Below, one piece after another: positions 26,585 through 35,172 of a stretch of DNA of 64,000 nt. The DNA is from Bog-756 sp963812885 (GTDB lineage: Bacteria > Actinomycetota > Acidimicrobiia > Acidimicrobiales > RAAP-2), in contig CAWEWZ010000007.1 of the NCBI GenBank assembly GCA_963812885.1, positions 248,001 to 312,000 on the forward strand, written 5' to 3'. Below the pieces are notes generated by a model. The model ran no database searches and was not told where the DNA came from. It worked only from the letters and a program-made list of their open reading frames with translations. A program made the translations under genes and the position numbers. Position 1 is the first letter of the stretch; each line of letters starts with the position of its first letter.

Positions 26585-28612
26585 GTGACCGGCCCGGTCC
26601 GGGACGAGGACCCCGAGCTCCTCGCCGAACAGGGCCACCTCGACCGGGCCCACCTGGCCCTGGCCGAGATGCGCCATCGGGCCGAGGGCCTGCTCGGGGA
26701 CGTGCGGGGCGCCGGGAATCCCGACCTCGACTACGAGGCGGCGTTGGTCCACCGCGTCGCCGTTCTGGCCGAGAGCCCGCGCCCGCTGCTCTTCGGGCGC
26801 ATCGACGAGGAGGGCGATCGCTCCTGGCACATCGGTCGGCGCCACGTCGAGGACCGGGGCGGGGACCCCGTCGTCGTGGACTGGCGGGCACCCGTCTCGG
26901 TGCCCTTCTACCGGGCCGGGGCGGATGACTCCTACGGGCTGAAGCGTCGTCGCCAGGTCATGGTCGACCGGCGGCGGGTCGTCGCCGTGGCCGACGATCT
27001 CTTCGGGGCCCACGACGACGACCTGACCGGCACCCGCCTCCGGGGCGGCGACGCGCTGCTCGCCGAACTCGAGCGGGCCCGCACCGGCGAGATGCTCGAC
27101 ATCGTGGCCACCATCCAGGCCGAGCAGGACGAGATCATCCGGGCCCCGCTCGATCTGCTCATCGCCGTGCAGGGTGGTCCGGGGACCGGGAAGACGGCGG
27201 TCGGACTCCACCGGGCGGCCTTCCTGCTCTACAACCATCCTGCCCTGTCCCGGGCCGGGGTCCTGGTGATCGGGCCCAGCCGCGCCTTCCTGCGCTACAT
27301 CTCCCAGGTGCTGCCGTCACTGGGCGAGGAGGCGGTGATCCAGACGACCGTCGCCGATCTCGTGCCCCGGGCCAGGGTGACCGGCGAGGACCCCGACGAC
27401 GTGCGCCGTCTCAAGGGCGATCCACGCATGGCCGACGTGCTCGCGGCAGCCCTGAAGCAACGTCGCCGTCACGTGGAGGATGACGTCACCCTGTCAGCCC
27501 GGTTCGCTACCTGCGTGGTGCCGGCCGGCGTACTGAACCAGCTCGCCGATTCGATCGCCGCCAGCCCGGTTCCCTACAAGTCGGGCCGGGTGGCCCTGCG
27601 GGCCAGGGTGATCAGCCTGCTTCGCCAACGGCTCAGGGCGTCGGGTCGGTTCGAGGCCAACGAGCCGTGGCTCGAGCGTGAGGTGTCGGCCAGCGATGCC
27701 TTCCGCAACCTGCTCGATCACCTGTGGCCGTCGGTGTCCCCGACCACCCTCGTGCGTGACCTCCTGACCGGTGAGGATCGGCTGCGGGCGGCAGCCGCCG
27801 GCCTGCTGACGGCTCCCGAGTGCGCCCTCCTGCTCGGTCCGAGGGGCAGCCGGAGCCGATCGGGATGGACGGCCGACGATCTCCCCCTGCTCGACGAAGC
27901 CGCCGCGCTGGTCAGTGGTCGATCACGTTCCTACGGGCACATCGTGGTCGACGAAGCGCAGGATCTCAGCCCCATGCAGTTCCGGATGCTGGCTCGCCGC
28001 GCACCCGCCGGATCCCTGACCGTCCTCGGCGACCTGGCCCAGGCCACCGGCGCCTGGACCTACGGGAGCTGGGACGAGATCCTGGACCATCTGCCCACCG
28101 GGGCGGTCGTCCGTCGGGAAGAGCTCACGCTCGGCTACCGCGCCCCCGGGCAGGTGCTCGAGCTCGCCTCCAGGCTGCTGCCCGTGGCCGCCCCAGCGGT
28201 GAAGCCGACCCGGTCGATCCGTCCGGGGGTGGAGGGCCCCCGTATCTCGAGGGTCGGACCCGACCGGCTCTTCGCCGAGAGCCTCGACGAAGCGGGACGG
28301 CTGGCCGATGGGGATCTCCTCGTCGGGCTGGTGGTGGCCCCCGGTCACCTGGCCGGGATGACCGCCGTGGCCGGCACCCGCCACGACGTCGGTCTCCTCG
28401 ACCGGGACGGGATCGCCCGACCCGTCACGCTTGTGGCCGCGCCGGCGGTGAAGGGATTGGAGTTCGACGCCGTCGTCGTGGTCGAGCCGGCGGCCATCGC
28501 CGGTTCCGACGTCCGCGGTCTCCGGCTGCTCTACGTGGCACTGACCAGGGCCATCCGCCACCTCAGTATCGTGCACGCCGAACCCCTCCCGCCCGCCCTG
28601 CTGACCGGATAG
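26585..28612 (+). CDS. HelD/HelR-like RNA polymerase-recycling superfamily 1 ATPase
   Basis: 675 aa from GTG 26585. UvrD/Rep-like SF1 helicase fold lacking nuclease domains. N-terminal coiled-coil part (HLDRAHLALAEMRHRAEGLL), then the HelD-characteristic DPVVVDWRAPVSVPFYRAGA segment, Walker A VQGGPGTGKTAVGLHRAAFL near residue 200, VIGPSRAFLRYISQVLPSLG, Walker B HIVVDEAQDLSPMQ near 455, GDLAQATGAW, EELTLGYRAP, VKGLEFDAVVVVEPAAI and LLYVALTRAIRHLSIVH. Such proteins remove stalled RNA polymerase from nucleic acid and, in HelR, protect against rifamycins. No rifamycin-associated element is obvious upstream. No frameshift over 2 kb. Confidence 0.88.
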   Translation: MTGPVRDEDPELLAEQGHLDRAHLALAEMRHRAEGLLGDVRGAGNPDLDYEAALVHRVAVLAESPRPLLFGRIDEEGDRSWHIGRRHVEDRGGDPVVVDWRAPVSVPFYRAGADDSYGLKRRRQVMVDRRRVVAVADDLFGAHDDDLTGTRLRGGDALLAELERARTGEMLDIVATIQAEQDEIIRAPLDLLIAVQGGPGTGKTAVGLHRAAFLLYNHPALSRAGVLVIGPSRAFLRYISQVLPSLGEEAVIQTTVADLVPRARVTGEDPDDVRRLKGDPRMADVLAAALKQRRRHVEDDVTLSARFATCVVPAGVLNQLADSIAASPVPYKSGRVALRARVISLLRQRLRASGRFEANEPWLEREVSASDAFRNLLDHLWPSVSPTTLVRDLLTGEDRLRAAAAGLLTAPECALLLGPRGSRSRSGWTADDLPLLDEAAALVSGRSRSYGHIVVDEAQDLSPMQFRMLARRAPAGSLTVLGDLAQATGAWTYGSWDEILDHLPTGAVVRREELTLGYRAPGQVLELASRLLPVAAPAVKPTRSIRPGVEGPRISRVGPDRLFAESLDEAGRLADGDLLVGLVVAPGHLAGMTAVAGTRHDVGLLDRDGIARPVTLVAAPAVKGLEFDAVVVVEPAAIAGSDVRGLRLLYVALTRAIRHLSIVHAEPLPPALLTG

Positions 28613-28640
28613 CGCAGGCCGGCGAGCGGTCGGCGGGCCG

Positions 28641-29582
28641 TCACGTGAAGAGGACCGAGACGCTCTCCCGGTTGGCGATCCTCCGGATGGCCTCGCCGAG
28701 CAGACTGGCCACCGAAACCACTTCCACCTTCGGCGAGAACTCCACGGGTTGGGTCTCCACACTGTCGGTCATGAACAGCCGTTCGATGGCGCTCCCGTCG
28801 ATCCGGTCGATGGCCGGGCCGGCCAGCAGCCCATGGGTGACGGCGGCGTACACGGATCGGGCACCGCGTTCGACCAGGACCCTGGCCGCGTCGACCAGTG
28901 TCCCCGCCGAGATGGTGAAGTCGTCGACGATGAGGGCCGTGCACCCCTCGACCGAACCGATCAGCTCGGTGACCTCCGCCGTCTCGGAGTGGTCGACCCG
29001 TCGCTTGTCGGCGATGGCCAGGGGAGTGCCCAACCGCTCCGACCACTGTCTGGCCTTCTTGGCGAACCCGGCATCAGGGGCCACGACGACCAGGTCGGGG
29101 AGGGCCTTGGTGGCGATCACCTCACACAGCACGGGCAGCGCGTAGAGGTCGTCCACGGGGACCTTGAAGAACCCCTGGACCTGGGGGGCGTGGAGGTCGA
29201 GGGTGATCACCCGGTCGACGCCGGCCGCCTCGATGGCATCGGCGCACACCCGGGCGCGGATGGACACCCGGGGCTCGTCCTTCTTGTCGCCCTTGGCGTA
29301 GCTGAAGTAGGGGATGACCGCGGTGACCGACGCCGCACTGGCCCGCTTGAGGGCATCGATCCAGAACAACAACTCCATGAAGTTGTCGTTGGCCGGGAAG
29401 CCGGTTCCCTGGACGAGGAAGACGTCCCGGCCGCGGACGTTGTCGAGCACCCGCACGAAGAGGTTGCCCTCCGAGAACCTGAGTGTCTCGCCCGCACTCA
29501 GGGGGCACCCGAGGTGGTCGGCGATGGCTCCTCCCAGCTTGCGACTGGCCGATCCGGCGAAGAGGAGGAACTCGTCCGTCAC
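28641..29582 (-). CDS. prs: ribose-phosphate pyrophosphokinase (PRPP synthase)
   Basis: 313 aa, full length. Converts ribose 5-phosphate and ATP to PRPP for nucleotide, histidine and tryptophan synthesis. Visible: FAGSASRKLGGAIADHLG, RFSEGNLFVRVLDNVRGRDV, LLFWIDALKRASAASVTAVI, PYFSYAKGDKKDEPRVSIRA, LDLHAPQVQGFF (with the catalytic/metal HAPQ) and the PRPP loop LIVDDFTISAGTLVDAARVL. That loop reads DDFTISAGT rather than the common DDMIDTAGT, and the KDEPRVSIRAR segment replaces the usual RQDRK, so this is a divergent paralogue; a second canonical prs may exist elsewhere. Its stop is 28 bp beyond the convergent helD-like stop. Confidence 0.85.
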   Translation of the reverse strand: MTDEFLLFAGSASRKLGGAIADHLGCPLSAGETLRFSEGNLFVRVLDNVRGRDVFLVQGTGFPANDNFMELLFWIDALKRASAASVTAVIPYFSYAKGDKKDEPRVSIRARVCADAIEAAGVDRVITLDLHAPQVQGFFKVPVDDLYALPVLCEVIATKALPDLVVVAPDAGFAKKARQWSERLGTPLAIADKRRVDHSETAEVTELIGSVEGCTALIVDDFTISAGTLVDAARVLVERGARSVYAAVTHGLLAGPAIDRIDGSAIERLFMTDSVETQPVEFSPKVEVVSVASLLGEAIRRIANRESVSVLFT

Positions 29583-29625
29583 CGCCTCAATCTAGCCCGC
29601 GACCGGGCGGGAGAACCCCACCCGG

Positions 29626-30222
29626 TCAGGCGCAGAGCGCACGCCAGATGCCGGCGGCCAGCGCCTCGCATCCTTCGTCCAGCGGTCGTCTGGTCAGGTT
29701 GTGCACCATCCTCCGTCCGTACTCGAGGAGGGGTCCGAGGAACAGTGCCGCGGAGATCTCGTGGGGCATCGACCTGATGGCCCCGGCGGCGGCCGCCTCC
29801 TTCATCCACTGGTCCAACTCGATGCTGAAGCGGCCGGTCTCCTCCTCCAACATCTGGCGACCGGCCTCGGACAGCTCCGACTCGTCCCAGTGCAGCATGA
29901 TCCGGGCCAGAGCCCGGTGGGAGTCGATCCATCGGACGTGGAACTGCACGGCCGCCCGGATGCCGTCCTGCGGCTCGTCGTGACCCCGGAGGGACTCGGT
30001 GACCCCGGCCCGGTAGGCGGACAACGCCTGGGAGTAGAGATGGGCCAGGATCTCGTCCTTCGACGCGAACTGGTGGTAGATGCTGCCGATGCTCGCCCCC
30101 GACTCGCTCCGGATGTCCTCGATCATGGTCCCGTTGACCCCGAGGCGGTCGAAGCAGCGCAAGGCGGCGTCGAGTATCTCGGATCGGCGGCGTTCCCCCG
30201 ACGGTGTCGCGGTTCTGGGCAT
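29626..30222 (-). CDS. TetR/AcrR family transcriptional regulator
   Basis: 198 aa from ATG 30222. N-terminal helix-turn-helix: RRSEILDAALRCFDRLGVNG, then TMIEDIRSESGASIGSIYHQ and FASKDEILAHLY. The C-terminal ligand domain is helical (RAAVQFHVRWIDSHRALARI; LEEETGRFSIELDQWMKEAA). It is divergent from the lumazine synthase gene, and the gap between them holds repeated TATTCTAG boxes, so autoregulation and control of that neighbour are likely. Ligand unknown. Intact. Confidence 0.9.
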   Translation of the reverse strand: MPRTATPSGERRRSEILDAALRCFDRLGVNGTMIEDIRSESGASIGSIYHQFASKDEILAHLYSQALSAYRAGVTESLRGHDEPQDGIRAAVQFHVRWIDSHRALARIMLHWDESELSEAGRQMLEEETGRFSIELDQWMKEAAAAGAIRSMPHEISAALFLGPLLEYGRRMVHNLTRRPLDEGCEALAAGIWRALCA

Positions 30223-30253
30223 GGCTCCCTCTGGACGGTGGGTGGGTAGAGAA

Positions 30254-30276
30254 GTATTCTAGAGAAATATTCTAGT
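30254..30276. promoter_or_regulatory. candidate TetR operator in the divergent TetR-ribH gap
   Basis: TATTCTAG occurs twice (30255-30262 and 30268-30275), 13 bp apart, in an AT-rich island. The region also contains the inverted repeat CTAGA-N7-TCTAG and the short palindrome TTCT-AG-AGAA. It lies 33-54 bp upstream of the TetR start and about 56 bp upstream of the ribH-like start, a typical place for a shared operator. Confidence 0.55.
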
Positions 30277-30330
30277 CGTGGCCAGGGCCATCCGGTCCGG
30301 AGCCGTGCCCAGCCCGAAGGGGGAATGGCG

Positions 30331-30821
30331 ATGAACACGAACGATGGCCACGAGCCGGGCCCTCCGGTCCGGGTGGCCTATGTCCAGTCCCTGTGGCACG
30401 AGGAGATCCTCGATGGCTGCCGGCGCTCGTTCGTCCGCGAGATGGCCACCCTCGATGTCGTCCGCGCGACCGGATCGATGTCTTCAAGGTGCCCGGGGCG
30501 TTCGAGATCCCCCTGCACGCCCAGCGTCTGGCGGCCAGCCGCCGGTATGCCGCCGTCGTCGCCGCCGGACTGGTCATCGACGGCGGCATCTACCGCCACG
30601 AATTCGTGGCCGACGCGGTGATCAGCGGCTTGATGCAGGTGCAGCTCGAGACTGGGGTACCGGTCATCTCGGCCGTCCTGACCCCCCACCACTTCCACGC
30701 GCACGGCCAGCACGCCGAGTTCTTCGCCGGTCATCTCGGGGTCAAAGGCGTCGAAGCGGCCCGGGCCTGCGCGGCAACCGTCCGCGGCCTGGCCCGGCTC
30801 CCGGTCGCCGCCCCGGCCTGA
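30331..30821 (+). CDS. ribH: 6,7-dimethyl-8-ribityllumazine synthase, RibH2-type (frameshifted)
   Basis: Catalyses the penultimate step of riboflavin synthesis. ATG 30331 lies 7 nt after AAGGGGG. Visible: VRVAYVQSLWHEEILDGCRR (substrate site W/H region), RIDVFKVPGAFEIPLHAQRL, VAAGLVIDGGIYRHEFVADA and LTPHHFHAHGQHAEFFAGHL, then VKGVEAARACAATV. The TPHHFHxHxxHxxFF sequence is that of type II (RibH2, decameric) enzymes rather than the common icosahedral RibH1. Two extra bases near 30457 and 30464 separate the halves; removing both gives LDVSADRIDVF. About 162 aa. Standing alone beside a TetR gene, outside any rib operon, it may be a specialised paralogue or a flavin-binding protein. Confidence 0.8.
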
Positions 30822-30839
30822 ACGGCCAGCGGCTCCGGG

Positions 30840-31642
30840 CTACGGTCCGAGGTCCCACAGGAGCCGGTAGTAACGGATCCGTTCCCAATCGGCGGTCGAC
30901 GCCGTACGCGGACAGGAGGCAGTCCTCCCACCCGGGGCCGAAATTCCATCGCGTGCTCCAGGTGGCGACGGCCAGATCGGCCCATCGGTCCCCGACGCCC
31001 AGGGCACCGAGGTCGACGTGGCCCGTCCACCGTCCGTCGGCGCCGAGCAACGTGTTCGGGGCACAGGCGTCACCGTGGCAGACGACCAGACGGTCGACGG
31101 CCGGCGCGTCGTCGAGCTCGGCCAACGCCCGGTCGACCGGAAGGTGCTGATGCTCCTGGTGCCAGGCCATCTGATCGATCAGCCCGAACGACGCTCGCCG
31201 CCGGGCTTCGGCCAACCGGTCGTCGACGGACCAGGAGAACGGACACCGGTCGACCGGTAGGGCCTCATGGAGGGCCCGGAGTCCCTGGCCGACTGCGGTC
31301 ACCGCCGCCCGCGGGCTCCGCTTCCATCGGGCGCTGACGGCGGAGTCTCCCGGGAGGGCGGCCGTGATCAACCAGGTGCCCGAGTCGTCACCTCCCGAAC
31401 CGAGGACGGCCGGGACGGGTGTGAACGCCGCCGCCCACGACAGGCGGTCCGCCTCGACGGTCGGATCGACGCCGGACCAGGCCGGCGCCCACTTGACGAA
31501 ACGTCGGCTCCCCGCGACCGGAGATCTCGAAGGTGATGCCACCGATCTGGTTCTCCCACACGGCCCGGACCGAGTCGCCGCCGGCCAGCGCGTCGAGCGC
31601 GGCCGGTGTCCCGACGGCCCGGTCGGGAGGGCCGGCGATCAC
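30840..31642 (-). CDS. aminoglycoside phosphotransferase (APH) family kinase (frameshifted)
   Basis: About 266 aa. Protein-kinase-like fold phosphotransferase. GTG 31642 overlaps the stop of the upstream sugar-kinase gene (GTGA). Sequence: ALAGGDSVRAVWENQIGGIT, RFVKWAPAWSGVDPTVEADR (ATP-site Lys), then catalytic VVCHGDACAPNTLLGADGRW and metal-binding HVDLGALGVGDRWADLAVAT. The end ERIRYYRLLWDLGP is typical of APH(3')-type enzymes. Insertions near 31509 and 30895 split it. APH(3') enzymes phosphorylate kanamycin-type drugs, but coupling to a sugar-kinase and GH4 locus also allows a small-molecule or amino-sugar substrate; resistance should not be assumed. Confidence 0.8.
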
Positions 31643-32652
31643 GTCCTGCCGGCCCGTGGTGCCGCGTCGCGCAGTCGGTCCTCGGCCCGGTCGGGAGCCC
31701 CGATGGCATCGAGCCCCAGCAGGGCGGCGCCGAGGACCGGGGCGGCGTCGAGCGGGCGGAACCGGGCCCGCGGGGCCACGGCCCGGACCCGGCTCTCGAC
31801 GTGCTCGGCGAACCCGCGGTACCCGCTGTCGAACACGCCACCACCCAGGACGACCTCGACGTCCTCCCCCTCCACCCCGAGCCGGCCGACCATGGCGGTG
31901 ATCATGGTGGCCACCTCGTCGGCCAGGAGGGTCACCGCCTCGATGGCCGGGGCATCCCCACCGCCGGCGGCATCGAGGCAGACCCGGGCCAGCTCGAAGA
32001 GTCGTCCGTACTCGAGTTCGCCGGTGTAGACCGCGGTCAGGACCGCCTCAGGGTCGGGGAGGTCGAAGTGGGCCGGGACCAGCCCGGTGAGGGCGGTCGG
32101 ACCGCCCCGCCCGTCGCCTGATCGCAGGGCCAGCCCGAGGGCCCGAACGCCGAGCCACGAACCTCCGGGGGTGAAGTCGCCGGACAGTTCGGCCAGGGAC
32201 GGGAACCGCTCGATGGCGCCGTCGGGTCCGAGGCCCACGCAGTTGAGCCCGGAGCCGCACACCACGGCGATGCCCCATCCCGATCGGGCGCCGGCCCTGA
32301 GCACGGCCAGGGTGTCGTTGCGGACGAGGTCCGAGGACGTCCACCCGCGAGCCTGGATGGCGGAGCCCAGGCGTTCCTCGTCGACGGGGAAATCGACGCC
32401 GGCCAGGCAGTAGGCGCCGGTTCGGAGGGCGGGGCGGGCCGCCGGGTCGACCCCGGCGGCACCGAGCGCCTCCGAGATGGCCCCGTCGAGGGCGTCCATG
32501 GCCCCGTCGAGGCCGGAGAACTGGTGGTTGGAACCACCGCCCCGGGCCGCCCCCAGCAGGGTGCCGTCTGCGGAGACGACCCAGACGTCGGTCTTCGACG
32601 CCCCACCGTCGACGGCCAGGACCGTCGGCTGGGCCGATCCCGGGTCTGTCAT
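31639..32652 (-). CDS. BadF/BadG/BcrA/BcrD ATPase family sugar kinase (N-acetylglucosamine-kinase-like)
   Basis: 337 aa from ATG 32652. ASKHA-fold kinase: phosphate-1 motif VLAVDGGASKTDVWVVSADG, then ARGGGSNHQFSGLDGAMDAL, DLVRNDTLAVLRAGARSGWG, VVCGSGLNCVGLGPDGAIER (phosphate-2) and VEVVLGGGVFDSGYRGFAEH (adenosine site). This BadF-type group includes N-acetylglucosamine and glucosamine kinases rather than benzoyl-CoA reductase subunits. It is divergent, 46 bp apart, from the GH4 glycosidase gene and overlaps the APH-like gene; a shared role in amino-sugar or glycoside use is the natural inference. Intact. Confidence 0.85.
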   Translation of the reverse strand: MTDPGSAQPTVLAVDGGASKTDVWVVSADGTLLGAARGGGSNHQFSGLDGAMDALDGAISEALGAAGVDPAARPALRTGAYCLAGVDFPVDEERLGSAIQARGWTSSDLVRNDTLAVLRAGARSGWGIAVVCGSGLNCVGLGPDGAIERFPSLAELSGDFTPGGSWLGVRALGLALRSGDGRGGPTALTGLVPAHFDLPDPEAVLTAVYTGELEYGRLFELARVCLDAAGGGDAPAIEAVTLLADEVATMITAMVGRLGVEGEDVEVVLGGGVFDSGYRGFAEHVESRVRAVAPRARFRPLDAAPVLGAALLGLDAIGAPDRAEDRLRDAAPRAGRT

Positions 32653-32698
32653 CTGCGCCTCGGGTTGCCGGTCATCCCGACGATGTTACGTTCGGTGC

Positions 32699-33983
32699 GT
32701 GGGAACGAAAGTGGCCGTGGTCGGGGGCGGGAGCACCTATACGCCGGAGCTGGTCGACAGCCTGTGCGCCCACGAGGACCGGCTGGTGGTCGACGAGCTG
32801 GTGCTGGTCGACCCGGATACGGACCGGCTCGAAGTGGTCGGCGGGCTGGCCGGGCGGATCCTGGACCAACGGGGCTGGGCGGGGAAGTTGGAGACGACCG
32901 ATGACCGCCACCGGGCCATCGACGGCGCCGACTTCGTCGTCATCCAACTGCGGGTCGGTGGGCAGGCGGCCCGCCACACCGACGAGACACTTCCCATCGG
33001 CTACGGCTGCCTCGGCCAGGAGACGACGGGTCCAGGAGGTTTGGCCAAGGCTCTGCGCACCGTCCCGCTGGTGCTCGAGATCGCCGAGGACACCGCCTGT
33101 CGTGGCGCCCCCGGCGCCTGGGTCGTGGACTTCACCAATCCGGTCGGCATCGTCACCCAGGCCCTGGTGGACGAGGGGCACCGAGCCGTCGGCCTGTGCA
33201 ATGTGGCCATCCACGTCCAGCGTCGCATCGGGCACTACCTCGGTGTCGACCCCGACAAGGTCGAGCTCGAGCACGTCGGGCTCAACCATCTGACCTGGGC
33301 CCGGTCGGCGGTGGTCGACGGCGTCGACCGCATGCCCGAGCTCCTCGACCGCTTCGCCCCCGAGCTCGAGCTCGAGAGCGGCGTGCCCGCCGGGCTGCTC
33401 CGTCTGCTCGGCGCCCTCCCCTCCTACTATCTCCACTACTACTACCGGCTCGAACAGAATCTCGCCGAACAGGCGGCCCCCGGCTGGAGGTCACGCGCCG
33501 AAGTGGTGGCCGAGCTCGAGGCCGAGCTTCTGGCCGAGTACCGCAACCCCGAGCTCGTGACCAAGCCGAAGAAGCTCTCCTACCGGGGGGGCGCCTTCTA
33601 CTCGGAGGCCGCGGTCCGGTTGATCGCCTCGCTCCATGCCGGCACCGGCGACGTCCAGGTGGTCGATGTGCGCAACGACGGTGCCCTGCCCGGGGTGGAC
33701 GACGACGCCGTGGTCGAGATCCCCTGCACCGTGGACCGTGACGGCGCCCACCCGGTGGGCCAGCGCCCGCTGCCGCCGGAGATGGCCGGCCTGGTGGCCC
33801 ACTGCAAGGGCTACGAGCGACTGGCCGTGGAGGCGGCGCGGTCCGGGAGCCGTGACGACGATGATCCGGGCCCTGGTGGCCAACCCGCTGGTCGGGCAGT
33901 ACCCGAAAGCCGAAGAGCTGGCCGACACCCTGCTGGTGGCCAACCGCCGCTACCTCCCGCGGTTCTTCCCCGACGGCGGTTGA
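32699..33983 (+). CDS. glycoside hydrolase family 4, 6-phospho-beta-glucosidase-like
   Basis: About 428 aa from GTG 32699. NAD+ and Mn2+-dependent glycosidase acting by an oxidation-elimination mechanism. N-terminal Rossmann motif KVAVVGGGSTYTPELVDSL; DADFVV-type segment reads GADFVVIQLRVGGQAARHTD; GYGCLGQETTGPGG; DFTNPVGIVTQALVDEGH; AVGLCNVAIHVQRRIG (metal Cys) and LEHVGLNHLTWARS (metal His region). One extra base near 33855 moves the last 40 residues (TMIRALVANPLVGQYPKAEE) to another frame. No PTS gene is near, so the phosphorylated substrate may be made by the divergent kinase. Convergent with the sulfotransferase, 10 bp apart. Confidence 0.85.
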
Positions 33984-33993
33984 GACCGGTCGG

Positions 33994-35172
33994 TCACCGG
34001 ACCGGTTCGGTGGCCACCCCGAAACGCTCCAGGTAGGGCCGCGACCGTTGGCGTAGGACGTCGGCGTCGAGGCCGGTGTCGGCGAACCGGTAGCGGGTCG
34101 TGCTCCCGTCCCCGTCGCCGGGATGGTCGGCCAGGAAGGTTCGCATCCGCTCCTCGGTCCGACCGGTGAGCTCCCGGTCGAGGGCGGTGTAGAGCCGCCG
34201 GATGGCGGCAATGGGGTCGGCCATGAAGTCGACGAAATGGATGTCGACGATGTGACCCGGCGGGAACGTGCCCCGATCACGGGCCTCGATGCCCCGTTCG
34301 AGACCGAGGAAGATGTCGTCGGCAAAATCGGCGGCCGCCTCGACACCCCAGGACTCGTCGCTGTACATCCGCCGCAGGTGGGTGGTCAGCGCGCACCCGG
34401 AGGCGATCACCTTGAGCGGGTCCCGATGGGTCTGCACGATGATGGCGTCCGGGTACTCGGCGACCAGGGCGTCCAGATGCCAGAGGTGGGCCGGAGACTT
34501 GAGCAGCCACTGGTCGCCGGGGTGCCGCGACTGGAGGTGCTGAAGAAAGCGCCGGTGCCACCGGTAGGCGGGCGCCAGATCGGCATCGTGGAGGAGCCAG
34601 TGGTCGTAGGTGGGGACCCGGTACTGGGTGGGGAAGATCATGCTCCGGAAGTCGGCCCCGGTTATCCGGACGCACTCCTGGCCCAGGAGGGCACCCATCG
34701 GATGGAAGGAGGTGAAGCCGGGCATCACCGTCTCGACCAGGTCGAGGGTGGCCTGGACCTCGGCGATCCGGGGGTCGCTGGTGTAGGTGGCGGTCTCCGG
34801 CGGCGGGACCGGTCGATCGACCTCCCAGGTCAGTGGAGCCCGGTGGGCCGGGTCCTGAGCCAGGAGATCGTAGAGGATGGTGGTGCCGGTTCGGGGTTGG
34901 CCGACGATGAAGATCGGGTGCTCGACGGTGCCTTCGGCCACCTCCGGATGCTCCTCCCGCCACCCGGTGACGGCCAGCCGGGTGGCGAGATAACCGATGA
35001 TCTCGGCGGTGGCGATCTCCATTCCGAGCTCGCTCAGTCGGGCCTCCTGCTCGAGGGAGTCGAGGAGGACGACGAACGGCTCCTGCCAACTGGCCTCACC
35101 GAAGTCCTCCTGGCCGGCGTGGAGGACGGCCGCCTCCACCAGCCGGTCCGGCTCGAGACGCCCGCTCGCCAT
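33994..35172 (-). CDS. sulfotransferase family protein
   Basis: 392 aa from ATG 35172. PAPS-dependent sulfotransferase fold: the 5'-phosphosulfate loop is EHPIFIVGQPRTGTTILYDL near residue 90, the 3'-phosphate motif lies in YPDAIIVQTHRDPLKVIASG near 245, and QWLLKSPAHLWHLDALVAEY precedes it. The C-terminus has the basic RYRFADTGLDADVLRQRS tail. Probably transfers sulfate to a lipid, sterol or hydroxylated small molecule. Its ATG overlaps the stop of the DUF1214 gene (TGATG), making the last gene of a three-gene operon with DUF1214 and the LLM oxidoreductase. Intact. Confidence 0.86.
   Translation of the reverse strand: MASGRLEPDRLVEAAVLHAGQEDFGEASWQEPFVVLLDSLEQEARLSELGMEIATAEIIGYLATRLAVTGWREEHPEVAEGTVEHPIFIVGQPRTGTTILYDLLAQDPAHRAPLTWEVDRPVPPPETATYTSDPRIAEVQATLDLVETVMPGFTSFHPMGALLGQECVRITGADFRSMIFPTQYRVPTYDHWLLHDADLAPAYRWHRRFLQHLQSRHPGDQWLLKSPAHLWHLDALVAEYPDAIIVQTHRDPLKVIASGCALTTHLRRMYSDESWGVEAAADFADDIFLGLERGIEARDRGTFPPGHIVDIHFVDFMADPIAAIRRLYTALDRELTGRTEERMRTFLADHPGDGDGSTTRYRFADTGLDADVLRQRSRPYLERFGVATEPVR

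Noticed and set aside
30840..31642. Calling the APH-like gene an antibiotic resistance determinant
   Set aside because: Chromosomal operon with a sugar kinase and no mobile element; the fold alone does not show drug specificity.
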